From Pseudomonadota bacterium (GTDB lineage Bacteria; Pseudomonadota; Alphaproteobacteria; Rhizobiales; Rhizobiaceae), in contig JAEYDD010000071.1 of NCBI GenBank assembly GCA_023404095.1, forward strand, positions 1-64,000: 64,000 nucleotides of DNA, given 5' to 3'. A program made the translations under genes and the position numbers. Shown here one piece after another: positions 31,276-40,838 of this stretch. Each line of letters starts with the position of its first letter. The first letter of the stretch is position 1. The notes below the pieces were generated by a model. It was not told the DNA's origin and searched no databases. It saw only the letters and a list, made by a program, of their open reading frames with translations.

Positions 31276-31596
31276 CGCTCTCTCCATCTCGATTGATCGT
31301 GATGAAAAGGAAAACGACTGCGCGTATCTCACATGTGTCCCGTCAAGCCCTGAATTGAATGCGGATGTAGCCTCCGGCGCCTTCGATACAGTCTGACACA
31401 ATTCGCATCACCCGCTGACCCGGCTTGCCAACGATTTGTATCACTCTGTCGTGGATAGGCCGGGTCCTACACTGCGGTACATTTCCGATAGAAGCCCGAC
31501 ACATACGGGATACGTCGCTCCGACCAGATTGGCCACGTTGCTGGCCGTGCCACATCGCCGTCCAGAACCCGACCAACCGGTTTCAAGGAAACGACG

Positions 31597-33372
31597 ATGA
31601 CGCTTCTCATCATTGCCTACCTCGGGGGCGCGCTGACCATCCTCAGCCCGTGCATCCTTCCCATTCTTCCCTTCGTCTTTGCCCGCGCTGGACAGCCCTT
31701 TTTCAGGAGCACCCTTCCCATGCTGATTGGTATGTGCGTCACGTTCGCATTGGTCGCGACGCTTGCAGCGGTCGGCGGGAGTTGGGCGATCCATGCCAAT
31801 GAATACGGTCGCCTCGCCGCTATCCTGCTGCTCGCCGTCTTCGGCATCAGCCTTTTATCGTCACGCATTGCGAGCATCATTACACAGCCGCTCGTCAATT
31901 TCGGCAACCGGTTGCTGAACGCGTCGGGCAGACCCGGTTCTGTGCCGACTGCGGCGAGTTCCTTCATCCTCGGCGTTGCAACGGGGCTCCTTTGGGCGCC
32001 GTGCGCCGGGCCTATCCTTGGCCTTCTGCTGACGGGCGCGGCGTTGAATGGCGCCAACCTCCAGACGACTGTTCTGCTCGTCGCCTATGCTACTGGCGCC
32101 GCGACATCGCTTGCCATCGCTCTCCTCATCGGCGGTAAGTTGTTTGCCGGCATGAAGCGGTCGCTCGGCATCAGCGAGCGTATTCGCCAAGGGCTGGGAG
32201 CCGCGGTTCTGGCTGGCGTTGCGGTCATTGCGCTCGGTCTGGACACCGGTCTCCTGGCGCCGCTCTCTTATGCCAGCACCTCCACATTCGAGCAGGCCGT
32301 ACTAGATCAACTGCAAGACAAGGCAGTAAACGAGCCTTCATCCGTTGTCACCAGCAATGACACCACATCCGCTATCGTCGAAGCAGGACAGCCGTTCCGC
32401 AGCAATCTGCCAGTCGAGGGCGCGGCACCGTCGTTGAGCGGCGCCATCGAATGGCTGAACTCGCCGCCACTCACGATGGGGCAGCTTCGCGGCAAGGTCG
32501 TTCTCGTCGATTTCTGGACCTATTCCTGCATCAACTGCATCCGAACCGTCCCCTACGTCCGCGCCTGGGCCGAAAAATACAGGGATCAGGGTCTCGTCGT
32601 GATCGGCGTGCATGCCCCGGAATTCGCCTTCGAGAAGAAGATCAACAACGTCAAAAAGGCGATCGACGATTTCAGGATCGGCTATCCGATTGCGATCGAC
32701 AACGACTACAAGATCTGGCGCGCATTTGAAAACAACTATTGGCCTGCACACTACCTGATCGACGCAAAAGGGCAGATCCGCTACCACCACTTCGGCGAAG
32801 GCAATTACCGCCAGACCGAGCAGGCGATCCAGGACCTCTTGCGCGAAGCCGGCAACGGCCTGGCAGCGACCACAACGGTGACGCCCGACGCCAAGGGCGC
32901 CGAGGCGAGCCCAGACCTAAAGAACATCCGCTCCGGCGAGAGTTATCTCGGCTATGAGCGGGCCGTGGGTTTCGTCTCTCCGGAAGCCCCGCGCGCGGAT
33001 GTCGCCCAGGCATATTCCGTCGACAGACCTGCTCTCAATGAATGGGGCCTTTCCGGAACCTGGACGATCGGCCCCGAGCGCGCCGTGCTGGACCAGCCGG
33101 ATGGCGGCATCGTCTACCGCTTCAGCGCCCGCGATCTGCATCTGGTGCTCGGAGCTGGCGCCACCGGCAAACCAGTTCGCTTCCAGGTGACAATCGACGG
33201 CAAGGCGCCTGGGTCCGATCATGGGGCGGATACCGATGCTGACGGCTACGGCACGGTGACATCGACCAGGCTCTACCAACTCGTTCGCCAGTCCGGCGAC
33301 GTGGAGGAACGGACATTTGAAATCCGTTTCCTCGATCCAGGCGTCGAAGCCTACGCCTTCACCTTCGGCTAA
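31597..33372 (+). CDS. DipZ-type thiol-disulfide protein (CcdA-like membrane domain plus thioredoxin-like domain)
   Basis: 591 residues. Residues 1-230 are the CcdA/DsbD-like membrane domain with paired cysteines (LTILSPCILPILPF; LLWAPCAGPILGL). Residues about 285-420 are a TlpA/thioredoxin-like domain with WTYSCINCIRTVPY (CxxC). The C-terminal 160 residues form the DipZ beta-sandwich (LSGTWTIGPERAVLD, GAYGTV-like strands, EAYAFTFG). The protein transfers reductant across the inner membrane. It is divergent from the hydrolase gene and possibly co-transcribed with the exported hydrolase 48 bp downstream. Confidence 0.9.
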   Translation: MTLLIIAYLGGALTILSPCILPILPFVFARAGQPFFRSTLPMLIGMCVTFALVATLAAVGGSWAIHANEYGRLAAILLLAVFGISLLSSRIASIITQPLVNFGNRLLNASGRPGSVPTAASSFILGVATGLLWAPCAGPILGLLLTGAALNGANLQTTVLLVAYATGAATSLAIALLIGGKLFAGMKRSLGISERIRQGLGAAVLAGVAVIALGLDTGLLAPLSYASTSTFEQAVLDQLQDKAVNEPSSVVTSNDTTSAIVEAGQPFRSNLPVEGAAPSLSGAIEWLNSPPLTMGQLRGKVVLVDFWTYSCINCIRTVPYVRAWAEKYRDQGLVVIGVHAPEFAFEKKINNVKKAIDDFRIGYPIAIDNDYKIWRAFENNYWPAHYLIDAKGQIRYHHFGEGNYRQTEQAIQDLLREAGNGLAATTTVTPDAKGAEASPDLKNIRSGESYLGYERAVGFVSPEAPRADVAQAYSVDRPALNEWGLSGTWTIGPERAVLDQPDGGIVYRFSARDLHLVLGAGATGKPVRFQVTIDGKAPGSDHGADTDADGYGTVTSTRLYQLVRQSGDVEERTFEIRFLDPGVEAYAFTFG

Positions 33373-33420
33373 GACCCTATCTTCTCACTAAATCCACCCA
33401 CGACAACAGGAGTAAAACGC

Positions 33421-34173
33421 ATGAGCCGACATTCCATCTCGATCCTCGCACTCGCCTTCGCCAGCAGCATCATCGCCTTTGCGGCGCAGGCCGCGGAAGT
33501 CAAAAACATCGTCATCGTCCATGGCGCACTTGCCGACGGTTCGGGTTGGCGCAAGGCATCCGATATCCTCGTCAAGCGCGGTTTCAATGTCACGATAATG
33601 CAGCGGCCGATGACGTCGCTCGCCGACGATATCGCCGCCACCAACCGGGTGCTCGATTTGCAGGACGGCCCGACAATTCTCGTCGGTCACAGCTATGGCG
33701 GAATGGTAATCACCGAGGCTGGCCACAGCCCCGTTGTCGCTGGTCTCGTGTACGTCGCGGCCTTCCAGCCTGATCAGGGTGAAAGCCTCCTCAACCTTGC
33801 GAGCTCAAAGCCTGCTGGCGGCATGAATATCCGCGAGACGAAGGACGGGAAATATCTCTATCTCGATCCCGCAGCCTTCGCGAAGGACTTCGCCGCGGAC
33901 CTGCCGAAAGCCGATGCGGCGTTTCTGGCAAGATCGCAGGTCATCGCCTCGAAGGAAGCGTTCTCAGCCAAGGTCGGGGATCTCGCTTGGAAGACGGAAC
34001 CGAGCTGGTCCATTGTCGCGACCGAAGACCGATCCGTTAATCCTGAACTGGTACGTGAAGTGGCAAAGCGCGCCGGCAGCACAGTGACTGAGATCAAGTC
34101 CAGCCACGCCGTCTTCGCCTCTCAGCCCCAAAAGGTTGCTGACGTCATCGAAAGCGCGGCGAAGGCACTCTAG
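33421..34173 (+). CDS. Exported alpha/beta hydrolase
   Basis: 250 residues with GGAG before the ATG. Signal peptide SILALAFASSIIAFAAQA. Motifs: VHGALADGSGWRK (oxyanion), nucleophile elbow GHSYGGMV (Ser), and a late His in SSHAVFASQP. It resembles the small esterase/acyltransferase-like group of the RsbQ/EstC type. It lies 48 bp after dipZ on the same strand. Substrate unknown. Confidence 0.85.
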   Translation: MSRHSISILALAFASSIIAFAAQAAEVKNIVIVHGALADGSGWRKASDILVKRGFNVTIMQRPMTSLADDIAATNRVLDLQDGPTILVGHSYGGMVITEAGHSPVVAGLVYVAAFQPDQGESLLNLASSKPAGGMNIRETKDGKYLYLDPAAFAKDFAADLPKADAAFLARSQVIASKEAFSAKVGDLAWKTEPSWSIVATEDRSVNPELVREVAKRAGSTVTEIKSSHAVFASQPQKVADVIESAAKAL

Positions 34174-34362
34174 CGCTGGCATGAAGTGGCGATCCGGAAA
34201 CAATGGATCGCCACTCAGCTCTTTAGGAGCTATCGTCGATAGCTGACAACTCTGCCCCGCTCGCGGCCGGTTACCTCATCAGCGATGTCCAAACGCTCAA
34301 GATCAACACGGGGGAACTCGATCTCGGCCGCCCGCTCCTTCATCAGAAGCGATTAAAAGACC

Positions 34363-34420
34363 GACAAGAAGATCATCGTTATCACCGGGGCCGGCTCGGG
34401 TTTTGGCAAGCTCGCTCGCC
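34363..34420 (+). pseudogene. Relic of an SDR cofactor-binding N-terminus
   Basis: The plus strand reads DKKIIVITGAGSGFGKLA, the first strand and TGxxxGxG loop of an SDR, and then loses similarity. It is an isolated 58-bp fragment just 3' of the convergent SDR gene at 34459, in the 285-bp gap 34174-34458. Nothing else was recognised in that gap. Confidence 0.55.
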
Positions 34421-34458
34421 TTGATCGATGTGGGAAGAGCCGCTCTCCCTGTCGACAT

Positions 34459-35355
34459 TCAACTCTGGCGAGGCGCCAGAAGGTCCTTGAGGCCGATATT
34501 CTGGAACATCTCGCGGCGGACACGGTCGCCGACCCGGAACACTTCCTCGGCGCCGTCTTGTGACGGGTCGATGAAGACGCGATAAGGCCGCTTCCCGAAT
34601 GGGAGATTGACTAGGTCGGCGATCGCCACCGCGACTGCCCCCGCGTCCGCATCGGCCGGCTCGAGCGCGGCGAGACCTTTCAGCGCCTGATCCGCAACGC
34701 CGGCATAGGGGCCGCTCTCATAGGCTGCCGCCAGTTCCTTATCGGCCGGCGAGCCCGCATGCGCGAAGTGGTTGGTGCCTTTCGTGAAGGCGCCCGGTAC
34801 GACGATCGAGGTCTCGATCCCGAAGCGCGCGAGTTCGGCCGCATAGGAAACGGCAAGGCTGTCCATCGCGGCCTTGGCCGCGAAATACGGCGCAAGGAAA
34901 AGCGGTGTGCCGCCCCGGGCTGAAGAGGACGATACCCAGACCAGCAGGCCGCGGCCTTGCTTGCGCAGGTACGGAAGTGCTGCCCGGTTTACGCGTTGCG
35001 TCGACAGCACGTTGATGTCGTAAAGCTGCGCGTATTGCTCGGGGGTGAACGCCTCTGCCGGTCCGAACACCATATGGCCGGCATTGTGGAGGATGGTGTC
35101 GAGGCGGCCAGCGTCTGCAATCACCTTTTCCACCCCGGAGCTCACCAAGGCGTCATTGCTGACGTCCAGTTCAACCGTGCGAAGATCGACACCATGCTCC
35201 TTCGCCCACGCGGCGACGGACGCGACTTGCGGTGCATTTCGACCCGTCGTTTCGCGCATCGAGGCATAGACGGTGTGACCCTCTTTAGCGAGGGCCTGGG
35301 CGGAGAGCAGGCCAAAACCGCTGGACGCGCCGGTAACGAGAATAACTTCCTTCAT
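34459..35355 (-). CDS. SDR-family oxidoreductase
   Basis: 298 residues from ATG 35355, with AGGAG upstream. TGASSGFG cofactor loop (residues 8-15), NAGHMVFG, and active-site YFAAK with WVSSSS upstream. It is longer than classical SDRs through a C-terminal extension (KRPYRVFIDPSQDGAEEVFRVGDRVRREMFQNIG), typical of one rhizobial subgroup. It is co-directional with the SDR at 35402 with a 46-bp gap, so one operon is likely, under the divergent LysR. Confidence 0.85.
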   Translation of the reverse strand: MKEVILVTGASSGFGLLSAQALAKEGHTVYASMRETTGRNAPQVASVAAWAKEHGVDLRTVELDVSNDALVSSGVEKVIADAGRLDTILHNAGHMVFGPAEAFTPEQYAQLYDINVLSTQRVNRAALPYLRKQGRGLLVWVSSSSARGGTPLFLAPYFAAKAAMDSLAVSYAAELARFGIETSIVVPGAFTKGTNHFAHAGSPADKELAAAYESGPYAGVADQALKGLAALEPADADAGAVAVAIADLVNLPFGKRPYRVFIDPSQDGAEEVFRVGDRVRREMFQNIGLKDLLAPRQS

Positions 35356-35401
35356 TGTGAATCTCCTGGCGATGAGAATGAAATCCGCTGAATGGATCGC
35401 C

Positions 35402-36139
35402 TCAGCACATGCCGCCGTTGGCGCGCACGACCTGACCGTTGATCCAGCCGCCCTCGGATCCGGCAATGAAGGAGACCACCGGCGCGATATCGTTGGGCTG
35501 GCCGAGACGCTCCAGCGGGTTCAGCTTGGCGATGCGATCGATCAGTTCCGGGGTCTTGCCCTCGAGGAACAGTTCGGTGGCAACAGGTCCGGGAGCGACG
35601 GCATTCACGGTGATTTCGTGGCCGCGCAGTTCCTGCGCCAGAACCTGGGTCAGAGCTTCAACCGCTGCCTTCGTGGCAACGTAGACGCCGTAGGTTGGCA
35701 TCCGCATGCCAAGGACGCTGGTGGAAAGGTTGATGATGCGGCCGCCCTTGCGCACACGCTTGGCCGCCTCTCGGCAGACGTTGAACGTGCCCTTGACGTT
35801 GATCGCCATGCTTTGGTCGAAGGTCGCGTCGTCATACTCTGTGATCTTCGCGAGCTTCAGCACGCCAGCGGAATTGACGACGACGTCCAGACCACCGAAC
35901 GTCTGCTCGACGGTATCGAACATGGCAATGACGGCGGCGGGGTCGGCGACATCGGCCTGGACGACGATGGCCGCGCCGCCGGCTGCCTTGATCTTGTCGG
36001 CGACCTCATGGGCGGGCCGGGCGCTGCCTGCGTAGTTCACGACCACCTTGAACCCATCCGCCGCCAGCCGCAGCGCGATCTCGGCGCCGATCCCGCGCGA
36101 CGAACCCGTGATCAGCGCAACCTTGTCATTCTTGCTCAT
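35402..36139 (-). CDS. SDR-family oxidoreductase (3-oxoacyl-ACP-reductase-like)
   Basis: 245 residues from ATG 36139 (MSKNDKVALITGSSRGIGAE). TGSSRGIG cofactor loop, NSAGVLKLAKI, catalytic YVATK near 153-157, and end GQVVRANGGMC. It is first gene after a divergent LysR, separated by a region holding an 18-bp palindrome. Regulation by that LysR is inferred from the standard divergent layout. Confidence 0.87.
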   Translation of the reverse strand: MSKNDKVALITGSSRGIGAEIALRLAADGFKVVVNYAGSARPAHEVADKIKAAGGAAIVVQADVADPAAVIAMFDTVEQTFGGLDVVVNSAGVLKLAKITEYDDATFDQSMAINVKGTFNVCREAAKRVRKGGRIINLSTSVLGMRMPTYGVYVATKAAVEALTQVLAQELRGHEITVNAVAPGPVATELFLEGKTPELIDRIAKLNPLERLGQPNDIAPVVSFIAGSEGGWINGQVVRANGGMC

Positions 36140-36201
36140 GTCTTGCCCCTGTTTCTCACGCCGCCGACCGATTTCGGCTGCTTCAGGAAATAATTTAGGA
36201 G

Positions 36202-36219
36202 ATTTTGGTCCATCAAAAT
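36202..36219. promoter_or_regulatory. Candidate LysR-box palindrome in the SDR/lysR divergent promoter
   Basis: ATTTTG, 6 bases, CAAAAT: a perfect inverted repeat containing a T-N11-A spacing, as expected of LysR-type sites. It lies about 60 bases from each start. Assignment is positional. Confidence 0.5.
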
Positions 36220-36262
36220 AATACATAGGTGTCAGTGTTAGGATGACTGAAAGTATGGCTCA

Positions 36263-37165
36263 ATGGCGTTCGACAGTCGCTTGCTGAGTGGTATCGGTGT
36301 GGTGTCCGCCGTGGTCGAGGCCGGGAGCTTCGCGCGGGCTGGCGAGGCAATGGGTCTGACGCAGCCGGCGATCAGCCGCGCGGTAGCGCGGCTGGAGGAA
36401 CGCGTGGGTATCCGGATCTTCAACCGCACGGCCCGTGCAATCTCTCTGACGGACGAGGGACGCAATTTCTATGAAGCCGTTGCGCCCCTTCTGGCGGGCA
36501 TCGAGGATGCCGCTGTGCGGGCGGGTGGAAGCCGCGCAGTGGTTCGCGGCCGACTGCGCGTCAACGTCGACGGCACATTCGGCCATCACCTGTTGTCGCC
36601 AAGGATAGGCGAATTCCTGGAGCGGTTTCCCGAGTTGATCGTCGATGTTGGCGTACGGGATCGAATGGGCGACCTCGTGGGGGACGGCTTCGACGTTGCC
36701 GTGCGGTTCGGCGAGCCGGAATCATCGTCGCTGAAGGCGCGGCTCCTGCTCAAGACGCGCGTCGTGACGTGTGCCTCGCCGTCCTACGTCGCCCGCCATG
36801 GCGAACCCAAGAGCCCGAAGGACCTGCGAAACGGGCACCGCTGCCTTTTGATCCGCAACGAGGTCACGGGGCGCCCTTACGAATGGGAGTTTCAGCGGGG
36901 CCGGCGTGTCATTCCCGTCGCGGCGAACGGATCGCTCGTGGTCAATGACACCGGATCCCTGCTCGGCGCTTGCCTTGGCGGTGCGGGTATCGCGCAGCTC
37001 CTCGAGCTCTATGCCAAAGACATCATCGCACAGCGTCGTCTGGTGCCGCTCCTCTCCGAATGGTCCGATGAGACCTTTCCGCTCTATGCCTATCATCATG
37101 CCTCCTCCATCGTGCCAGCGAAAGTTCAGGCTTTTCTAGAGTTCGTCCACGAGATCACGGGCTGA
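36263..37165 (+). CDS. LysR-family regulator of the divergent SDR pair
   Basis: 300 residues. The N-terminal HTH is VVEAGSFARAGEAMGLTQPAISRAVARLEERVGIRIFNRTARAISLTDEG. The effector domain spans residues 90-295 (RLRVNVDGTFG, DVAVRFGEPESSSL). Length is standard. Targets are probably the two SDR genes at 34.5-36.1 kb. Confidence 0.88.
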   Translation: MAFDSRLLSGIGVVSAVVEAGSFARAGEAMGLTQPAISRAVARLEERVGIRIFNRTARAISLTDEGRNFYEAVAPLLAGIEDAAVRAGGSRAVVRGRLRVNVDGTFGHHLLSPRIGEFLERFPELIVDVGVRDRMGDLVGDGFDVAVRFGEPESSSLKARLLLKTRVVTCASPSYVARHGEPKSPKDLRNGHRCLLIRNEVTGRPYEWEFQRGRRVIPVAANGSLVVNDTGSLLGACLGGAGIAQLLELYAKDIIAQRRLVPLLSEWSDETFPLYAYHHASSIVPAKVQAFLEFVHEITG

Positions 37166-37215
37166 AGCATATTGCCAGGCGGAGGGGCCGACCCCATGGC
37201 CGGCCACTCACGTCG

Positions 37216-37475
37216 TCAGCGCCCGATGTGACTGCGGATACCGTCCGAGATCTGCTGCAGCGCGCCGATGGTGGACGGGACGCTACGCAGGGCGTTGAGC
37301 GCCACGAAGTCGTGGATTGTGCCATTGTAACGAACGGCAGAAATGTTCACGCCGGCCTTCATCAAGCGATGGGGCATAAGCCTCGCCTTCGTCGCGCAAC
37401 GGGTGGTGCTCCGCCGTGACTACGAGCGCCGGCGGCAGACCCTTCAGTTCGTCGAGGAAACCGGAGGGTCCGTTC
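37216..37475 (-). pseudogene. C-terminal relic of an alpha/beta hydrolase (HSL/esterase family)
   Basis: The minus strand encodes FLDELKGLPPALVVTAEHHPLRDEGEAYA, then shifts frame to LMKAGVNISAVRYNGTIHDFVALNAL and ends in a normal stop. These are the Asp and His blocks of hormone-sensitive-lipase-type esterases (PLRDEGxxYA, GxxHDF). The N-terminal 200 residues are missing. The rest of 37476-37728 shows nothing recognisable. Confidence 0.65.
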
Positions 37476-37728
37476 GTTCTGGTTCTTTTCGGATATCTTC
37501 ATTCCCGGCAAGGTCTTGCGTTGCCTTCAAAGATCGAGAGGCGGCGGGGATTTTGAGTTTGTCTCTTGTCGAAATCGCGTGGAGCCGTCTTCGTTACAAC
37601 AATGCGCCCTCGCGGTGGATTTGTAGTAACTGCATCCATTTCGGGGCGGGGATGCACAAATCCTTAGCCGGCCGCTCTCCTTGGCAATATGCCGCTGTGC
37701 CGGTGCAGGCCTTCGTGCCGCCGTCAGC

Positions 37729-38094
37729 TTATCCTCGGTAGGATCGGGTTGGTTCGGTTCGCGACTGGACTTCGCGAATGAAATCCTGGGGGCGCGTGAA
37801 GAAATTGTTCTCCACAAGCACCCCGCCGGTGATCACCATCGGATGCGTACGAAGAATATCGATGGCATGCGGCGCCGTCAGCAGATTGGCGTCGAAGGTC
37901 CAGATTACCGGGTCGTCGTAGTTTGGCAGCACGCTATTGAGGCGCATCTCGTATTCAACCCACTCATTGCTGCTCTTCCAGTCGTCTACGGCCGCTTCGG
38001 CGTGCGCGATCATCCGCGTTAAGGGGAAGCCGAGACCGGGTCCGGCCTTCAGGACCTCCTGGATGAGGACGAGCATGGCGTCCTTATTGAAGCG
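37729..38094 (-). pseudogene. C-terminal fragment of a MEDS (DcmR-type sensory) domain protein
   Basis: About 118 codons: FNKDAMLVLIQEVLKAGPG, CxYD-type region reduced to IWTFDANLLTAPHAIDILRTHPMVITGGVLVENNFF, ending near SYRG. This is the second half of a MEDS domain. Its N-terminus has been replaced by the 3'-truncated dnaK; the joint is at about 38085-38096. It may be translated from an internal ATG at 38076 but cannot form a whole domain. Confidence 0.6.
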
Positions 38095-39481
38095 CCACGA
38101 GGCGCGGGCGGAATTCCGACCAGATCGAACTGGCCGAGCAGCTTGTTGTCGGCCGCCATTTCGCGCTCGCCTTGGAAGACGCGGATGGTGACGGCGTTCT
38201 GATTGTCCTCTGCCCTCGAGAAGACCTGGCTCTTTTTCGCCGGAATGGTAGTGTTACGGTCGATCAGCCGTGTGAACACGCCGCCCAGCGTTTCGATGCC
38301 GAGCGACAGCGGCGTGACGTCGAGCAGCAGTACATCCTTGACATCGCCCTGAAGCACGCCCGCCTGGATGGCTGCGCCGATCGCCACCACCTCGTCCGGG
38401 TTGACGCTCTTGTTCGGCTCCTTGTCGAAGATTTCTGAAACGATCTCCTGCACCTTGGGCATGCGCGTCATGCCGCCGACGAGAACCGCTTCTGCGATGT
38501 CCTCCGGCTTTATCTTGGCATCCTTCATCGCCGCCTTGCACGGGGTTTCGGTGCGCTGGATCAGGTCGTCGACCAGATCCTCCAGTTTCGCCCTCCTGAG
38601 CTTGATCTCGAGATGCTTGGGGCCGTTCTGGTCCGCGGTGAGGGCAGACTGACGGCCGTCTCCAGGGCGGAAGAGAGTTCTATCTTGGCCTTTTCCGCGG
38701 CCTCGCGAAGTCGCTGGAGTGCCAGCCGGTCCTTTCGCAAGTCGATTCCCTGGTCCTTTTGAAACTCGTCCGCCAGCCAGTCGACGATCCGCTTGTCGAA
38801 ATCCTCGCCGCCAAGGAAGGTGTCGCCATTGGTGGCCTTCACCTCGAACACGCCATCTCCGATATCCAGCAACGAGATGTCAAATGTGCCGCCACCGAGA
38901 TCGTAGACCGCAATCTTTCCTGCTTTTTTCTTGTCGAGCCCGTAGGCCAGCGCGGCGGCGGTCGGCTCGTTAATGATGCGCAACACGTCAAGGCCCGCGA
39001 TCTTGCCGGCGTCCTTGGTCGCTTGGCGCTGGCTGTCGTTGAAATAGGCCGGCACGGTTATGACCGCCTGGCTGACCTTCCCTCCCAGATAGGCTTCCGC
39101 CGTTTCTTTCATTTTCACCAGGATGTGGGAACTAATCTGGCTGGGACTGTGCTTTTTCCCGGCAACTTCGATCCACGCATCGCCATTGTCGCCCTTTACG
39201 ATCTTGTAGGGAACGAGCTTCTTGTCCTTCTCCACCACGGGATCGTCGTACCGGCGGCCGATCAGGCGCTTCACGGCGAAGATCGTATTCTCCGGGTTGG
39301 TCACGGCTTGGCGCTTTGCCGGCTGGCCGACGAGAATCTCACCATCCTTCGTAAATGCGACGACGGATGGGGTAGTGCGGCCGCCTTCCGCGTTCTCGAT
39401 AATCTTGGCGTGTGTACCTTCCATCACCGCGACGCAGGAATTGGTCGTGCCCAGATCGATACCGATCACCTTGCTTGCCAT
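38094..39481 (-). pseudogene. dnaK: dnaK-like Hsp70 gene, frameshifted and 3'-truncated
   Basis: The ATPase domain is near perfect for 285 residues (IGIDLGTTNSCVAVMEG, TVPAYFNDSQRQATKDAG, YDLGGGTFDISLLDIGDG). At about 38640 one T is missing (ETAVSLP then FTADQNGPKHLEIKL in the next frame). The reading resumes through VLVGGMTRMPKV and the substrate-binding domain (LLLDVTPLSLGIETLGG) to VGIPPAPRG, where it is cut and joined to the MEDS fragment. The last 150 or so residues of DnaK are gone. No dnaJ or grpE is adjacent, so this is probably a second, plasmid-type copy. Confidence 0.88.
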
Positions 39482-39840
39482 GCTCGTATCTCCTTCGAAA
39501 TGGGGAGGCCCGGTGCAGTTATTGCAGTTGCGCCCACATCCGAACCTTGCAGGTGTCGTCAGCCGCCGGCCTTGACGAGCGTCAGTTTCGGATCCTGCCG
39601 CGTCGGCGGTGAGCCAATAGTCCCCGCCATGCCCATGGGCCGGGCTTGAGCTTGGAGAGCGGAAAGTCGTCGCGGCGTTTTTCGATCGCGATTCGTGCTC
39701 ACGGATGGCCTCGCCGCCAAACCTCCCCCGGATTTCCCGCGCGTCCGCGTCCCTTTAGGATCGCGGGCCTGAAGCCATGGAGACTTGTAAAATGGGCTTG
39801 CTTCTGAGCCTTTCCGGCAAGATACCTATATAATCGGTCC
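39482..39840. other. Intergenic region between dnaK relic and lysR
   Basis: 359 bp without a supportable gene. It must contain the former dnaK promoter. I see no clear sigma-32 element or CIRCE inverted repeat. Confidence 0.4.
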
Positions 39841-40740
39841 TCATTCATTGCGAACCGCGCTCTCACGGATCAGGTCTATGAATGCCCGCAGCTTGGACGG
39901 CATATGCCGTCGCTGTGAGAAATAGAGGCTCAGGCCCGGGTAGGACGGCGACCACTCTTCGAGAACCGGAATGAGGCGGCCCGAAGCGAGATGGGTCGCG
40001 AGGGCGTGTTCCCCCAGATAGGCGAGCCCGAAGCCGGCAAGGGCCGCCTCCAGTATCAGGTCCGACGCATCGAATGTCAGGTGACCCGAGACATCGACCA
40101 GGTAGGTTTCGCCGCGCTTTTCAAACTCCCAGCGATAGAGCCTTCCGCCTGTCATGCGCATCTGAATGCAGCGGTGACGTGATAGATCACTGGGCACAAC
40201 AGGCTTGTCCCGACCTTCGAAATAGTGCGGCGATCCGACGACGAAGGAGCGCATTTTCGATATGATGGGCACCGCGACCATGTCGGGGGAAATCGCCTCG
40301 GTGAGACGAATGCCGGCATCGAACCCCTTGCCGATCACATCGACCAGCGCATTCTCGGTGACGACTTCAAGCTTCACTTCCGGATAGCGGCGGGCATACT
40401 CCAGCAGAAGCGGTTGGAGCAGGATGCGCGCCGCCCCCGGCGCCATGTTCAGCCGCAGCCTTCCCGAGGGCCGATCAGAATGTTCTTCCACATTCTCGAT
40501 GGCTTTTTCCAGCGTCTGCAGGGCCGGCGCGATTTCAGACAGGAATTGTTCGCCGGCTGCGGAAAGGGCCACGCTTCGCGTGGTGCGGTTGAAGAGCCTG
40601 ACGGCAAGGCGCTCCTCCAGCGCGGCGATCGCATGGCTCAAAGCCGATGACGACACGCCGAGCTCTCGCGCAGCAGCCCGAAATCCGCCGTGGCGAGCCA
40701 CTGCGGCAACGGCCTCCAACTCGATGAGGCTTGCCCTCAT
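39841..40740 (-). CDS. LysR-family regulator
   Basis: 299 residues. HTH: AVAAVARHGGFRAAARELGVSSSALSHAIAALEERLAVRLFNRTTRSVALSAAG. The effector-binding domain follows (GRLRLNMAPGAARILLQPLLLEYARRYPEV). It is divergent from the aldehyde dehydrogenase gene with a 98-bp promoter region, so it is the likely regulator of that gene and of the SDR behind it. Confidence 0.88.
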   Translation of the reverse strand: MRASLIELEAVAAVARHGGFRAAARELGVSSSALSHAIAALEERLAVRLFNRTTRSVALSAAGEQFLSEIAPALQTLEKAIENVEEHSDRPSGRLRLNMAPGAARILLQPLLLEYARRYPEVKLEVVTENALVDVIGKGFDAGIRLTEAISPDMVAVPIISKMRSFVVGSPHYFEGRDKPVVPSDLSRHRCIQMRMTGGRLYRWEFEKRGETYLVDVSGHLTFDASDLILEAALAGFGLAYLGEHALATHLASGRLIPVLEEWSPSYPGLSLYFSQRRHMPSKLRAFIDLIRESAVRNE

Positions 40741-40838
40741 TGCGCGATCCAGTTCACCAGCGCGTCCAATTTTGTCCGACTACCCGCAACACATAACGCA
40801 TGCCATTTTTTCAGTGAAGCCATTGCAGGAGAAACGAC

